Assembly (NCBI GenBank): GCA_027317105.1
Contig: DAHVFH010000006.1
Span: 1 to 59,408, forward strand
DNA length: 59,408 nucleotides
DNA from: Cytophagales bacterium
GTDB taxonomy: Bacteria; Bacteroidota; Bacteroidia; Cytophagales; Cyclobacteriaceae
Reading direction: 5' to 3'
In this document: positions 26,265 to 35,011 of the stretch, one piece after another
How the letters are laid out: every line of letters starts with the position of its first letter
Position numbering within the stretch: position 1 is the first letter of the stretch
The notes under the pieces: model-generated
The model's database searches: none
Seen by the model: only the letters and a program-made list of their open reading frames with translations
What the model was told of the DNA's origin: nothing
Program-made: the position numbers and the translations under genes

Positions 26265-26717
26265 ATGCAAGCGGAAACTATACATTGTCAATGCGCTTCT
26301 TCAAAAAGGTCGAAGATTAATTCAAATCTTTCGTTCCTAGGGGCATTGCTCATTACGATCCTTCCTAAGTGCCCTTTCTGTATCATGGCTTATTCCACTG
26401 CAATAACGGTATGCAGCGCTAAGGTAGTTTCGCCATCCGCTCATTGGCCTTCTTACATTTCAATTTCTTTAGCACTCCTTACTCTTATGATCGTCCTATT
26501 TAATTTTAAGGGGAGAAGAACGTTGATTTCGTCATTGATCATTATACTGGGTGCAATTTTGATTTCCTATAGCGAGTTGTTGTCCGGCTCACCCTCGCTT
26601 TATTATTTGGGTGGTATTATCTTGCTGGCTGGTGTTTGGGCAAATGGAAGTTTTCTGTTCTTTTTTAATTTTTTCAAAGCAAAGGTTTGGGGGCATCGTG
26701 TGCGGATTCATGGCTAA
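26265..26717 (+). CDS. small membrane protein with CPFC motif
   Basis: This 150-residue protein shows four hydrophobic stretches, including SFLGALLITILPKCPFCIMAY, ISISLALLTLMIVLF, ISSLIIILGAILISY and LYYLGGIILLAGVW. The first contains KCPFC, and an N-terminal HCQC precedes it, so cysteine-based metal or redox chemistry is possible. I do not recognise the family with certainty; MerC-like small membrane proteins have a similar layout. Its end overlaps the MoaD-like start by 8 bp, tying it to the cox-side operon. Confidence 0.65.
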   Translation: MQAETIHCQCASSKRSKINSNLSFLGALLITILPKCPFCIMAYSTAITVCSAKVVSPSAHWPSYISISLALLTLMIVLFNFKGRRTLISSLIIILGAILISYSELLSGSPSLYYLGGIILLAGVWANGSFLFFFNFFKAKVWGHRVRIHG

Positions 26718-26982
26718 AATAAAATTTACTTCAGCGTTAAATCGTTTTTTTCCTTCGCTTACTGAAATTGAAATTCAAGGAAGCACGGTGCGAGAAGTAT
26801 TAATAAATATTGAAAAAATTCATCCGGGCATTTCAAATTATCTCACTGATGACAACGGCCGTTTGCGGAAGCACCTCAATATTTTTGTTGAAGGTGATCT
26901 AATCAAAGATCGTCAAACGTTAAACGATCACATCAACGCTGATGATGAACTTTTAATTTTCCAGGCGCTTTCCGGTGGATAA
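26710..26982 (+). CDS. MoaD/ThiS family sulfur-carrier-like protein
   Basis: From ATG 26710 the product is 90 aa, a beta-grasp protein ending in LSGG. The C-terminal Gly-Gly is the adenylation and thiocarboxylation site of MoaD/ThiS carriers. GSTVREVLINIEKIHPGI and NIFVEGDLIKDRQTLNDHI fit the ubiquitin-like fold. It overlaps the membrane protein gene and precedes a BNR propeller gene; MoaD-like and BNR genes are often neighbours. It could serve molybdopterin synthesis or a dedicated sulfur transfer for the CO dehydrogenase cofactor; the sequence does not decide. Confidence 0.85.
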   Translation: MAKIKFTSALNRFFPSLTEIEIQGSTVREVLINIEKIHPGISNYLTDDNGRLRKHLNIFVEGDLIKDRQTLNDHINADDELLIFQALSGG

Positions 26983-27037
26983 CCAATAAAAAATTTGGAT
27001 TTTTTTTGGGTGATTAAGTTGCGAAAAATAAAATCCG

Positions 27038-28129
27038 ATGTCTAATAAACTTCTTGTAGGTACGTCAAAGGGACTTGTCATTCTCGTTCAGAATAATGGG
27101 CAATGGAAGATCGCTGCAGTGCAGTTTGAAGGGTTTTCCATCTCCTTATTATATGTTGATGAGCGAGATGGAACCTGGTGGATTGGAATCGCTCATCGGC
27201 ATTGGGGTGAAAAACTACATTTCAGCATTAATGAGGGCAAAACTTGGGAAGAGTCAGGTGTGCCAAGCTATAAAGATTATTTTTACAGACCCGGTAAGCC
27301 AGCCACACTAAAAAGACTGTGGACGATGCAGCATGCTGGTTTAGACAAACCGGGATGCCTTTGGCTGGGAACTGAACCCGGTGGCCTTTTCTTCAGTAAC
27401 GACAACGGTATATCCTGGCAATTGACGGAAAAACTTTGGAATCATCCCAGCCGACTTGATGACTTGCAATGGTTTGGCGCGGGAAAAGATTTTCCTTTCA
27501 TTCATTCCATTATCGTAAATCCCCGGAATAGTGATCATGTTTATATTGGCGTCAGTTGTGCAGGTGTTTTTGAAACTAAGGATGGTGGAAAAAATTGGAT
27601 CTCGAAAAATAAGGGTCTGGTCGCGGCATACCTTCCAAATCCACTAGCTGAAGTTGGGCATGATCCTCACCGCATGTTGCAGTGCCACGCGGATCCAAGG
27701 GTAATATGGCAGCAAAATCATTGCGGCATATTCCGAACAAGAGATGGTGGGGAAAATTGGGAAAAGGTGAGTGGCGAAAACGGATTCCCAAATTACGGGT
27801 TTGCGCTGGCCATTGATGAACAAGATCCTAACACTGCGTGGGTTATTCCTGCACAAAGTGATGAAATGCGTATTCCTGTAGATTTGAAATTAACAGTTTG
27901 CAAAACTACCGATGGCGGGAAAAAATGGTTTTCGGTGAGCAAGGGCTTGCCCGAATATCATTCCTTTGATCTGGTTTTGCGCCATTCCTTCGCAAAGCTC
28001 AATCAGACACTTGCTTTTGGCTCCAACAATGGCAATTTGTACCTATCTGATAACAACGGAGAAAGCTGGGTAACACTATGCCATAGCTTATCAATGGTCA
28101 ATTGCCTGGCATTTTCTTACCGCCCATAA
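27038..28129 (+). CDS. BNR/Asp-box beta-propeller protein
   Basis: This 363-residue protein has repeated Asp-box motifs: SINEGKTWEE, SNDNGISWQL, TKDGGKNWIS, TRDGGENWEK, TTDGGKKWFS and SDNNGESWVT. They give the six or so blades of a sialidase/sortilin-like propeller. There is no signal peptide, so it is likely cytoplasmic. No sialidase catalytic set is seen. It lies 55 bp after the MoaD-like gene and 89 bp before coxM. Its role is unknown; the context suggests a link to molybdoenzyme assembly, which is inference. Confidence 0.85.
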   Translation: MSNKLLVGTSKGLVILVQNNGQWKIAAVQFEGFSISLLYVDERDGTWWIGIAHRHWGEKLHFSINEGKTWEESGVPSYKDYFYRPGKPATLKRLWTMQHAGLDKPGCLWLGTEPGGLFFSNDNGISWQLTEKLWNHPSRLDDLQWFGAGKDFPFIHSIIVNPRNSDHVYIGVSCAGVFETKDGGKNWISKNKGLVAAYLPNPLAEVGHDPHRMLQCHADPRVIWQQNHCGIFRTRDGGENWEKVSGENGFPNYGFALAIDEQDPNTAWVIPAQSDEMRIPVDLKLTVCKTTDGGKKWFSVSKGLPEYHSFDLVLRHSFAKLNQTLAFGSNNGNLYLSDNNGESWVTLCHSLSMVNCLAFSYRP

Positions 28130-28141
28130 AAAAGACCAACT

Positions 28142-28167
28142 ATTTAATGCAAACGATAGCATTAAAT
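28142..28167. promoter_or_regulatory. inverted repeat upstream of coxM
   Basis: ATTTAATGC (28142-28150) and GCATTAAAT (28159-28167) are perfect complements with an 8-base spacer, 52 bases before the coxM ATG. It may be the terminator of the BNR gene or an operator for coxMSL, for example of the ModE-like regulator. Confidence 0.45.
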
Positions 28168-28218
28168 GTTAACTTTCTTTCGTTGTTCAAGAAGTAAATC
28201 ACTTTAAATAAATTTTAT

Positions 28219-29082
28219 ATGATTCCAGCAGCATTTGATTATGCGGCACCGGCTACTTTAAATGAAGCTTTAGCTTTGTTAAAGAAGCATGGTGACGAAG
28301 CGAAGGTTCTTGCGGGTGGTCACAGTCTGATCCCAATGATGAAATTGCGATTTGCCTCTCCGGGCTATCTCGTTGACATCAACAACATACCGGGGCTCTC
28401 GTATATTAAGGAAGAAGGTGGTTTTCTTAAGGTTGGGGCTTTGACCCGAGAGGTCATGTTGGAGGATTCTGAAATGATTCATACAAAGTATCCGATTTTC
28501 ATCGATGCCTCGAAATTGATTGCCGATGCGCAGGTGCGCAACATGGGAACCATAGGCGGAAACATTGCCCATGGTGATGCGGCCAACGATCATCCGGCAG
28601 TGATGCTTGCCTTACGAGCAGAGGTAGTGATTACAGGTGAAGGCGGTGCCCGTACCGTTCCGATTGATGAATTCTTTTTTGGTTTTTATTCTACTGCTGT
28701 ACAACCCGGAGAGATACTCACAGAAATTAAAATTCCGATTCCTGCCAAAGGTAGTGGTGGCGCTTATCATAAACTGGAGCGAAAAGTCGGTGATTATGCA
28801 ACAGCCGGTGTGGCGGTTCAACTTACCATCGATAAAGGAACCTGCACGTATATAGGAATAGGCTTAACAAATGTGAATGCCATCCCCTTACGGGCAAAAC
28901 GCGCTGAAGACGTGTTAAAGGGCAATAAAATTACAGACGCATTAATTGAGCAAGCGGCTCAGTTTGCGGCAGAAGACTGCAGTCCTTCCACTGATCTGCG
29001 TGGTGATATCGAATACAAAAAAGCCTTAGTCAAAGTGCTGGTGAAGCGGATGATTCATAAGGCCATGGACAGGGTTAAATAA
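28219..29082 (+). CDS. coxM: aerobic CO dehydrogenase medium (FAD) subunit
   Basis: This 287-residue flavoprotein carries AGGHSLIPMMKLR and TIGGNIAHGDAAND, the two FAD pyrophosphate-binding motifs of CoxM and xanthine dehydrogenase FAD subunits. It passes electrons from the CoxS iron-sulfur clusters to quinone or another acceptor. The C-terminal CO-dehydrogenase flavoprotein domain (TNVNAIPLRAKRAEDVL) is complete. It is followed at 14 bp by coxS. The MSL order matches carboxydotroph cox operons. Confidence 0.93.
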   Translation: MIPAAFDYAAPATLNEALALLKKHGDEAKVLAGGHSLIPMMKLRFASPGYLVDINNIPGLSYIKEEGGFLKVGALTREVMLEDSEMIHTKYPIFIDASKLIADAQVRNMGTIGGNIAHGDAANDHPAVMLALRAEVVITGEGGARTVPIDEFFFGFYSTAVQPGEILTEIKIPIPAKGSGGAYHKLERKVGDYATAGVAVQLTIDKGTCTYIGIGLTNVNAIPLRAKRAEDVLKGNKITDALIEQAAQFAAEDCSPSTDLRGDIEYKKALVKVLVKRMIHKAMDRVK

Positions 29083-29096
29083 AATTTCAAAATACG

Positions 29097-29609
29097 ATGC
29101 AAATGGAAAAAGAAATTACAGTCACCATTAATGGTGAGGCAAAAAAAGCAAAAGTAGAACCCAGGCTATTATTGGTTCACTTGATTCGGGAAGATTTTAA
29201 TATGACAGGAACGCATATCGGTTGTGATACTACTCATTGCGGTGCGTGTACGGTATTGCTCGATGGAAAATCCGTGAAGTCATGTACTATTCTGGCTATT
29301 CAAGCCGATGGAAAAAAAGTCAGTACCGTTGAAGGACTCCTTAATGCCGATGGGACGTTGGCTGCAATCCAAGAAGCCTTTAAAGAAAATCATGCGCTTC
29401 ACTGCGGTTTTTGTACGCCAGGTATGATGATGCGAGCAACCGAATTGTTGCAGAAAAACCCAAATCCTTCGGAAGATGAGATTCGTTGGGGAATTTCAGG
29501 TAACCTTTGCCGATGTACGGGCTACAATAACATTGTGAAGGCCATTCAATATGCCAGTGCAAAAATAAGAGGAGAGGCATTGCCTTCTACGGAACCCATA
29601 TTCGTATAG
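29097..29609 (+). CDS. coxS: aerobic CO dehydrogenase small (2Fe-2S) subunit
   Basis: This 170-residue subunit has both iron-sulfur domains. The N-terminal plant-type cluster is bound by HIGCDTTHCGACTVLLDG and the later KSC. The C-terminal helical domain carries HCGFCTPGMMM and NLCRCTGYNNIVKAI. It relays electrons from the molybdenum site of CoxL to FAD in CoxM. ATG 29097 and ATG 29103 are both possible starts. A 104-bp gap with a hairpin separates it from coxL. Confidence 0.95.
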   Translation: MQMEKEITVTINGEAKKAKVEPRLLLVHLIREDFNMTGTHIGCDTTHCGACTVLLDGKSVKSCTILAIQADGKKVSTVEGLLNADGTLAAIQEAFKENHALHCGFCTPGMMMRATELLQKNPNPSEDEIRWGISGNLCRCTGYNNIVKAIQYASAKIRGEALPSTEPIFV

Positions 29610-29665
29610 TTAATAGGAAATTGTTAATAGAAAATAGTAAAACAGTTTTTCAAATTCCTATTAAC
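29609..29665 (+). repeat. inverted repeat in the coxS-coxL gap
   Basis: GTTAATAGGAA (29609-29619) and TTCCTATTAAC (29655-29665) are perfect 11-base complements with a 35-base spacer that itself repeats GTTAATAG-like words. It starts at the coxS stop codon. It may tune relative expression of coxS and coxL or be a small repeat insertion. Confidence 0.5.
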
Positions 29666-29713
29666 GATTGACTTTTAACGACTAACTAATTCAAAAAGAA
29701 TAACTAAAAAATT

Positions 29714-32092
29714 ATGATACAAGAATGTAAAACTTCGAAAGCCATTAGCGGAATGGGCCACTCCATGAAGCGGAAAGAAGATGGTCGCTTTATCCAGGGC
29801 AAGGGCAATTACATTGACGATATAAAATTGGATGGCATGCTCTACATGGACATTCACAGAAGTCCGTACGCCTATGCCAAAATCAAAAAAATAAATATCG
29901 ACAAAGCTATGAAAGTGCCCGGTGTGGTGGCGGTGATCACGGGTAAAGATTTAGAAAAATATAATCTCCACTGGATGCCTACCTTGATGAGTGACACCCA
30001 GATGGTTTTGCCTACCGATACGGTAATGTACCAGGCGCAAGAAGTGGCTGCTGTCATTGCCACCAGTCGCTATGCCGCGGCAGATGGTGTTGAAGCTGTA
30101 GAAGTGGAGTATGAGGTGATGAAGCCAGTGATGGATCCTTACAAGGCAACCTTACCAGGTGCACCAGTACTTCGCTCTGATAAAAAAGGAAAAACGGACA
30201 ATAAGATTTGGCATTGGGAAGTAGGCGACAAAAAGAAAACAGACAAACTTTTTGAAACTGCTGAAGTGACGGTGAAAGAAGAAATTTACGTGCCGCGTAT
30301 TCATGTGGCTTCAATAGAAACTTGTGGATGTGTGGCCGATTACCATAAGGTAAACAATCATCTTACCATGTACATGACTACGCAGGCTCCCCATGCCATC
30401 CGCACGGTGATTGCGTTGGTAGCAGGACACGTGGGTTTAACAGAAGAAAAAATCCGAGTGATCTCACCTGATATTGGTGGCGGGTTTGGTGGTAAAGTTC
30501 CCGTTTATCCGGGCTATGTGATTGCTATTGCTGTGTCCTTCCTAGTCGGGAAACCGGTTAAATGGATTGAAGACCGCAGCGAAAATTTGCAAGCCGATTC
30601 TTTTGCGCGTGATTATCATATTACCGCAGAAATGGCTGGCACAAAAGCAGGAAAGATCCAAGGTATACGTTTCAAAGTATTGGCGGATCATGGTTATACG
30701 GATGCCAGTGCAAATCCATCCAAGTTTCCGGCAGGAATGTTTTCTATCTGCACCGGTTCTTATGACTATGATACTGCTTTCGTAGAAGCGGATGCGGTCT
30801 ATACCAATAAGCCTCCCGGTGGAGTGGCGTATCGTTGTTCTTTCCGGGTAACCGAAGCTGTCCAAGGAATTGAACGTATTACGGATCGGTTTGCACAAAC
30901 CATCGGTATGGATCCTGCTGCTTTCCGGTTCAACAATTTTATCAAGAAAGATCAGTTCCCTTGGAAATCACCTACGGGCTGGAGCTACGACAGTGGAGAT
31001 TATGAACTTGCGTTAAAGAAGGCAATGGATGTAATCGACTATGCCGGATTGAGAAAAGAGCAGGCTGAAAAAAGAAAGAAGGGTGAAATCATGGGCATTG
31101 GCATCTGCAGCTTTACCGAAGTAGTTGGTGCAGGACCTTCAAAAGATTTTGATATTCTGGGAATAAAAATGTTTGACAGCGCGGAGATTCGTGTTCATCC
31201 AACTGGAAAGGCAATTGCCCGTTTCGGAACAAAGTCGCAGGGGCAGGGCCATGAAACTACCTATGCTCAAATCATTGCGGAAGAGCTTGGTATTCCCGCG
31301 GAGAATATACAGATTGAAGAAGGCGATACGGACACTGCGCCTTATGGGTTAGGAACGTATGCCAGCCGAAGTACGCCCACGGCTGGTGCAGCTGCAGCGG
31401 TAGCCGCTCGTAAACTTCGTGACAAAGCGCGGAAAATAGCAGCTTACTTATTGGAAGTAAGTGAAGAGGATTTGGAGTGGGAGCCAGGTGTTTTCTTTGT
31501 AAAAGGAGCGCCAGAGAAAAAGAAAACCATTCAGGAGCTTGTGTTTGCTGCCTACACCAACCACCCACAAGGGATGGAAGCCGGCTTTGAAGCCACCCAC
31601 TATTATGACCCTCCAAATTTAACGTTCCCATTTGGTTCGTATATCTGTGTGGTGGATATTGATAAAGAGACCTGCGAGATCAAAGTAAGAAGGTTTGTCG
31701 CTATTGATGACTGCGGAAATATTATCAATCCCATGATCGTGCAAGGTCAGGTGCACGGTGGATTAACACAGGGCATCGCTCCGGCCATGTTTGAAGAGTT
31801 GATCTATGATGAAGATGGCAATATCCTAAACGGCACGTTTATGGATTATCTTGTCCCCACGGCCGTTGAATCGCCAAGTTGGGAAACGGGCCATACCATC
31901 ACACCGTCACCGCATCATCCAATCGGGGCAAAGGGGGTAGGAGAGTCGCCTACAGTGGGCGCACCACCAGCCATTGCTAATGCAATTTGCGATGCACTAC
32001 TTCCTTATGGAATTACCAATATTGATATTCCGATCACCCCTTATAAAGTGTGGAAGGCATTAAAAGAAAAAGGAGTGGTGAAAGCGATTTGA
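29714..32092 (+). CDS. coxL: aerobic CO dehydrogenase large (molybdenum) subunit, form I
   Basis: This 792-residue subunit binds the Mo-Cu molybdopterin cytosine dinucleotide centre and oxidises CO to CO2. The active-site loop reads GGVAYRCSFRVTEA; AYxCSFR is the signature of form I CoxL, with the Cu-binding cysteine at C375 (codon 30836-30838). Form II enzymes have AYRGAGR instead. The catalytic glutamate is present in GAKGVGESPTVGAPP near the C-terminus, and IGGGFGGKVP is the cofactor-binding glycine motif. The length is close to that of studied CoxL (about 800 aa). A hairpin terminator follows the stop. Confidence 0.95.
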   Translation: MIQECKTSKAISGMGHSMKRKEDGRFIQGKGNYIDDIKLDGMLYMDIHRSPYAYAKIKKINIDKAMKVPGVVAVITGKDLEKYNLHWMPTLMSDTQMVLPTDTVMYQAQEVAAVIATSRYAAADGVEAVEVEYEVMKPVMDPYKATLPGAPVLRSDKKGKTDNKIWHWEVGDKKKTDKLFETAEVTVKEEIYVPRIHVASIETCGCVADYHKVNNHLTMYMTTQAPHAIRTVIALVAGHVGLTEEKIRVISPDIGGGFGGKVPVYPGYVIAIAVSFLVGKPVKWIEDRSENLQADSFARDYHITAEMAGTKAGKIQGIRFKVLADHGYTDASANPSKFPAGMFSICTGSYDYDTAFVEADAVYTNKPPGGVAYRCSFRVTEAVQGIERITDRFAQTIGMDPAAFRFNNFIKKDQFPWKSPTGWSYDSGDYELALKKAMDVIDYAGLRKEQAEKRKKGEIMGIGICSFTEVVGAGPSKDFDILGIKMFDSAEIRVHPTGKAIARFGTKSQGQGHETTYAQIIAEELGIPAENIQIEEGDTDTAPYGLGTYASRSTPTAGAAAAVAARKLRDKARKIAAYLLEVSEEDLEWEPGVFFVKGAPEKKKTIQELVFAAYTNHPQGMEAGFEATHYYDPPNLTFPFGSYICVVDIDKETCEIKVRRFVAIDDCGNIINPMIVQGQVHGGLTQGIAPAMFEELIYDEDGNILNGTFMDYLVPTAVESPSWETGHTITPSPHHPIGAKGVGESPTVGAPPAIANAICDALLPYGITNIDIPITPYKVWKALKEKGVVKAI

Positions 32093-32127
32093 AAGACAAT
32101 CGGTAATCCTTTTGAAGAATTAAATTT

Positions 32128-32161
32128 AGAAATAAGGTGGCTTAATGGCTACCTTATTTCT
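32128..32161 (+). terminator. hairpin between coxL and coxG
   Basis: AGAAATAAGGTGGC (32128-32141) pairs with GCTACCTTATTTCT (32148-32161) over 14 bp with one G-T pair and a 6-base loop, 36 bases after coxL. It probably ends or attenuates the coxMSL message, leaving coxG and later genes at lower level or under their own promoter. Confidence 0.65.
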
Positions 32162-32309
32162 CTTTAACTGAGGTCGATAAGCATGAATTTTTCTTCGCTC
32201 TCCCTTGTTTATGGGTTATCGCAACGGGGTATTATACAAAACAAAATAACAATAAGGGTAACCGGATTAAAAATCAGAGATGTTCCTTATCATCACTAAA
32301 AATTAAAAC

Positions 32310-32858
32310 ATGAAAACAACTATCGAAAAAGAATTTCAATTGGATCAGCCAATTGAAAAAGTATGGGAATATTTAAGTGATCCCACCAAAATAGTTTCGT
32401 GCGTTCCTGGTGCTTCCCTTACAGAAAAAGTAGATGAAAAAAATTATAAAGGCCATGTCACTACTGCTTTCGGCCCGGTAAAGGCAAGCTACAACGGTGA
32501 GATCACAATTGCAGAACTTGATCACACCAACCACAAAATGATATTGGTAGGGAAGGGGGTTGACTCAAAAGGGAAAGGCAGCGCAGACATGACTATGAAC
32601 GGTAGCCTGATAGAAAAGGATGGAGGTACATCAGTTACGTTCATCATGGATGTATCCATTGTGGGTATGCTCGCACAATTTGGAGGGCGATTAATTAAGG
32701 ACGTTTCGGATCAAATCCTTGGCAAGTTTATTGGTAATTTTAAAGATAAATTAGAAGGCAAAGAGATTGACAATACCATGAGTGGCGCCTCAATGGTCGG
32801 GACTGTTTTGAAAAGTACAATTGGAGGTATTTTTGGTGGAAGTAAAGATAAAGAGTAG
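32310..32858 (+). CDS. coxG: CoxG family SRPBCC protein
   Basis: This 182-residue protein starts KEFQLDQPIEKVWEYLSDPTK, the typical CoxG/SRPBCC beginning, then SCVPGASLTEKVDEKNYKGHV. The C-terminal tail (SMVGTVLKSTIGGIFGGSKD) is amphipathic and may touch the membrane. In carboxydotrophs CoxG recruits CO dehydrogenase to the cytoplasmic membrane and helps deliver electrons to quinone. It lies 217 bp after coxL, behind the hairpin, and 57 bp before coxD. Confidence 0.9.
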   Translation: MKTTIEKEFQLDQPIEKVWEYLSDPTKIVSCVPGASLTEKVDEKNYKGHVTTAFGPVKASYNGEITIAELDHTNHKMILVGKGVDSKGKGSADMTMNGSLIEKDGGTSVTFIMDVSIVGMLAQFGGRLIKDVSDQILGKFIGNFKDKLEGKEIDNTMSGASMVGTVLKSTIGGIFGGSKDKE

Positions 32859-32915
32859 GCTAGCTGATAAAACTTAAAGTGAAAAGAATAAGCCGTACAA
32901 CCAACTAACGCGTTC

Positions 32916-33803
32916 ATGATAAAGGAAGTTTCTGGGTTTATAGAATCGTTTGATCGTCTCGGCTATGTGGTTGATGAAGAGTTGGCCACTATTTTATTTT
33001 TGATGACCAGCCTTCAAAAACCGCTATTACTGGAGGGGCATCCCGGGGTTGGAAAAACTGAGGTCGCCAATATATTGGCCGCTCATCTCGGCACTGAATT
33101 GATACGTCTCCAATGTTATGAAGGGTTGGATGTTCACTCGGCCGTGTATGAATGGAATTACCAAAAGCAATTGCTTTCCATAAAAATACAAGAGTCAAAT
33201 CAAAAATCTGACAATGAAAAGGAAAAGCATATTTTTGGAAAGGATTTTTTGATGCCTCGTCCCTTACTAAAAGCTATTTCTGGCACTGACAAACCACCGG
33301 TACTTCTCATCGATGAGATTGATCGGGCGGATGAAGAGTTTGAAGCTTTTCTTCTCGAACTTTTATCGGCTTACCAAATTAGTATTCCGGAATTCGGTAC
33401 GATTAAGGCCACCCATCCACCACTGGTGATTCTTACCTCTAATCGCACTCGCGAATTGAGTGATGCACTGCGAAGAAGATGCTTATATCATTGGGTAAAC
33501 TATCCTGACTTTGAGAAGGAATTGAAAATTGTGCATAAGTATCTCCCCAATATTGATCAAAAGCTTTCTGGACAATTAGTGCGGACTATTAATGTTTTGA
33601 GAAACAAAAATTTAGAGAAATCGCCCGGCATTTCTGAAACTTTAGATTGGGCAATGAGTCTCCATGCGCTGGGCAAAAAAAAACTGGATGAAGAATCTTT
33701 TACGATTACACAAGGATCCGTGTTAAAATCCTATTCCGATTCTGAAAAAATTAAAGAGGAAGGATTCGATAAAATTTTAGCAGAGGCAGACAGTTTTGAT
33801 TAG
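32916..33803 (+). CDS. coxD: CoxD-like MoxR-type AAA+ ATPase
   Basis: This 295-residue ATPase has Walker A EGHPGVGKTE (about residue 40), Walker B VLLIDEIDRADEEFEAFLLELL, sensor 1 ILTSNRTRE and an arginine-finger segment ALRRRCLYHW. CoxD is a chaperone-like AAA+ protein needed to build the Cu-S part of the CO dehydrogenase active site. It is followed by coxE, its usual VWA partner. The family is distinct from the MoxR proteins of Bat clusters by this context. Confidence 0.92.
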   Translation: MIKEVSGFIESFDRLGYVVDEELATILFLMTSLQKPLLLEGHPGVGKTEVANILAAHLGTELIRLQCYEGLDVHSAVYEWNYQKQLLSIKIQESNQKSDNEKEKHIFGKDFLMPRPLLKAISGTDKPPVLLIDEIDRADEEFEAFLLELLSAYQISIPEFGTIKATHPPLVILTSNRTRELSDALRRRCLYHWVNYPDFEKELKIVHKYLPNIDQKLSGQLVRTINVLRNKNLEKSPGISETLDWAMSLHALGKKKLDEESFTITQGSVLKSYSDSEKIKEEGFDKILAEADSFD

Positions 33804-33871
33804 GCTTAAAGAATCAATTGGATTTCGACTATAAGTTATATAGGTTGGTTCAAGGATAATCTACAAGAAAG

Positions 33872-35011
33872 GTGAGCGCAAATTATAAGTCCTACGATAC
33901 GATATCTCAATCCATTCTTGGCTTTGCTGAGTATGCCAGAGTGAATGAACTGAATGTAGGTATTCGCGAAGCACAAGAGGCGTTGACGCTTGCTTCATCG
34001 GGATTAATGGGCGACAAGGAAATATTTCGATATGCATTGAAATCTGTTTTTTGCAGTTCAGAGGAAAACACAAAAATTTTTGATCAACTCTTTGAGGATT
34101 ATTGGGGTTTGCCAAAAGTTTCTGTGACCAGTCGGATAACGATGAAGAACCAATCAAATTTGCAAAAGCAAATCCAACGATCGCTGGTGCTGTTGGGGAA
34201 TGGGGAGAACAAAGAAGGTAAAGAGGAGGAGGCTAAAAATGTATCAGGCGCAAATGCTGCCGAGCAGTTGCGCAAAACGGATTTCTCTAGGCTCTCCGAA
34301 ATGGATAGCGAGTATTTAGAGAAGTTGGCGACAGGCCTATGGAAACAGATGAGCAAGCGCTTGAAAAAGAGGTTGAAAAATTCCAATACCAAAGGAAGAA
34401 TTGATATTCGGCAGACCATACGTAACAATATTTCCAGTGGTGGCGCCATGTTGGAATTGAAACTGAAGCACAAAAAGCCTTCAAAAAACCGATTGATTAT
34501 TTTATTGGATGTGAGTGGTTCGATGGATAAATACAGTTTTTTTCTGCTCCGTTTTATCTTGGCATTGCGTACCCATTTTAAAAGAATAGATGCTTACATT
34601 TTCAGTACTACCTTGATTCGGATTACTGAATTTCTTCACATTAAAGACCTGGAGGGTGTGCTTCACGGCCTTTCTCATCATGCCGATAATTGGTCGAGTG
34701 GAACAAAAATTGGTGAGTGTTTAAAACATTTCAACCAGCAATTTGCCAAGCGCTCCCTTAGCGGAAAAAATATGACCCTTATTTTAAGTGATGGACTTGA
34801 TACAGGTGAACCGGACGTACTCGCGAATGAGTTACAAAAGATAAAACGTAGAACACGGAAATTGATTTGGCTTAATCCATTAAAAGGAATGAAGGGTTAT
34901 CAGCCTCGAACGCGCGGGATGCTGGCTGCACTTCCTGAAATTGATCATTTTATGCCTGCGCACAACGTAGAGAGTTTGTTACAACTTGAAAACTTTTTAT
35001 CACATGTTTAA
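33872..35011 (+). CDS. coxE: CoxE-like VWA-domain protein
   Basis: The start is GTG 33872, behind AAGAAAGG. The 379-residue product has a helical N-terminal region and then a VWA domain with MIDAS motif LLDVSGSMDKYSF (about residue 211) and LILSDGLDTGEPD. The central charged stretch resembles other CoxE proteins. With CoxD it forms an ATPase-VWA pair that matures CO dehydrogenase. Its end overlaps the following xdhC-like frame by 26 bp. Confidence 0.92.
   Translation: MSANYKSYDTISQSILGFAEYARVNELNVGIREAQEALTLASSGLMGDKEIFRYALKSVFCSSEENTKIFDQLFEDYWGLPKVSVTSRITMKNQSNLQKQIQRSLVLLGNGENKEGKEEEAKNVSGANAAEQLRKTDFSRLSEMDSEYLEKLATGLWKQMSKRLKKRLKNSNTKGRIDIRQTIRNNISSGGAMLELKLKHKKPSKNRLIILLDVSGSMDKYSFFLLRFILALRTHFKRIDAYIFSTTLIRITEFLHIKDLEGVLHGLSHHADNWSSGTKIGECLKHFNQQFAKRSLSGKNMTLILSDGLDTGEPDVLANELQKIKRRTRKLIWLNPLKGMKGYQPRTRGMLAALPEIDHFMPAHNVESLLQLENFLSHV

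Noticed and set aside
26611..26709. Upstream extension of the MoaD-like protein
   Set aside because: These 33 codons are the shifted reading of the membrane protein gene; ATG 26710 gives a normal beta-grasp carrier.
29714..32092. CoxL as a xanthine or nicotinate dehydrogenase, or form II CoxL
   Set aside because: The active-site loop is AYRCSFR, which is form I specific. Form II would show AYRGAGR.
32916..35011. MoxR ATPase and VWA protein as a defence or Bat-type module
   Set aside because: They lie directly inside the cox cluster in the coxD-coxE order and match those families.
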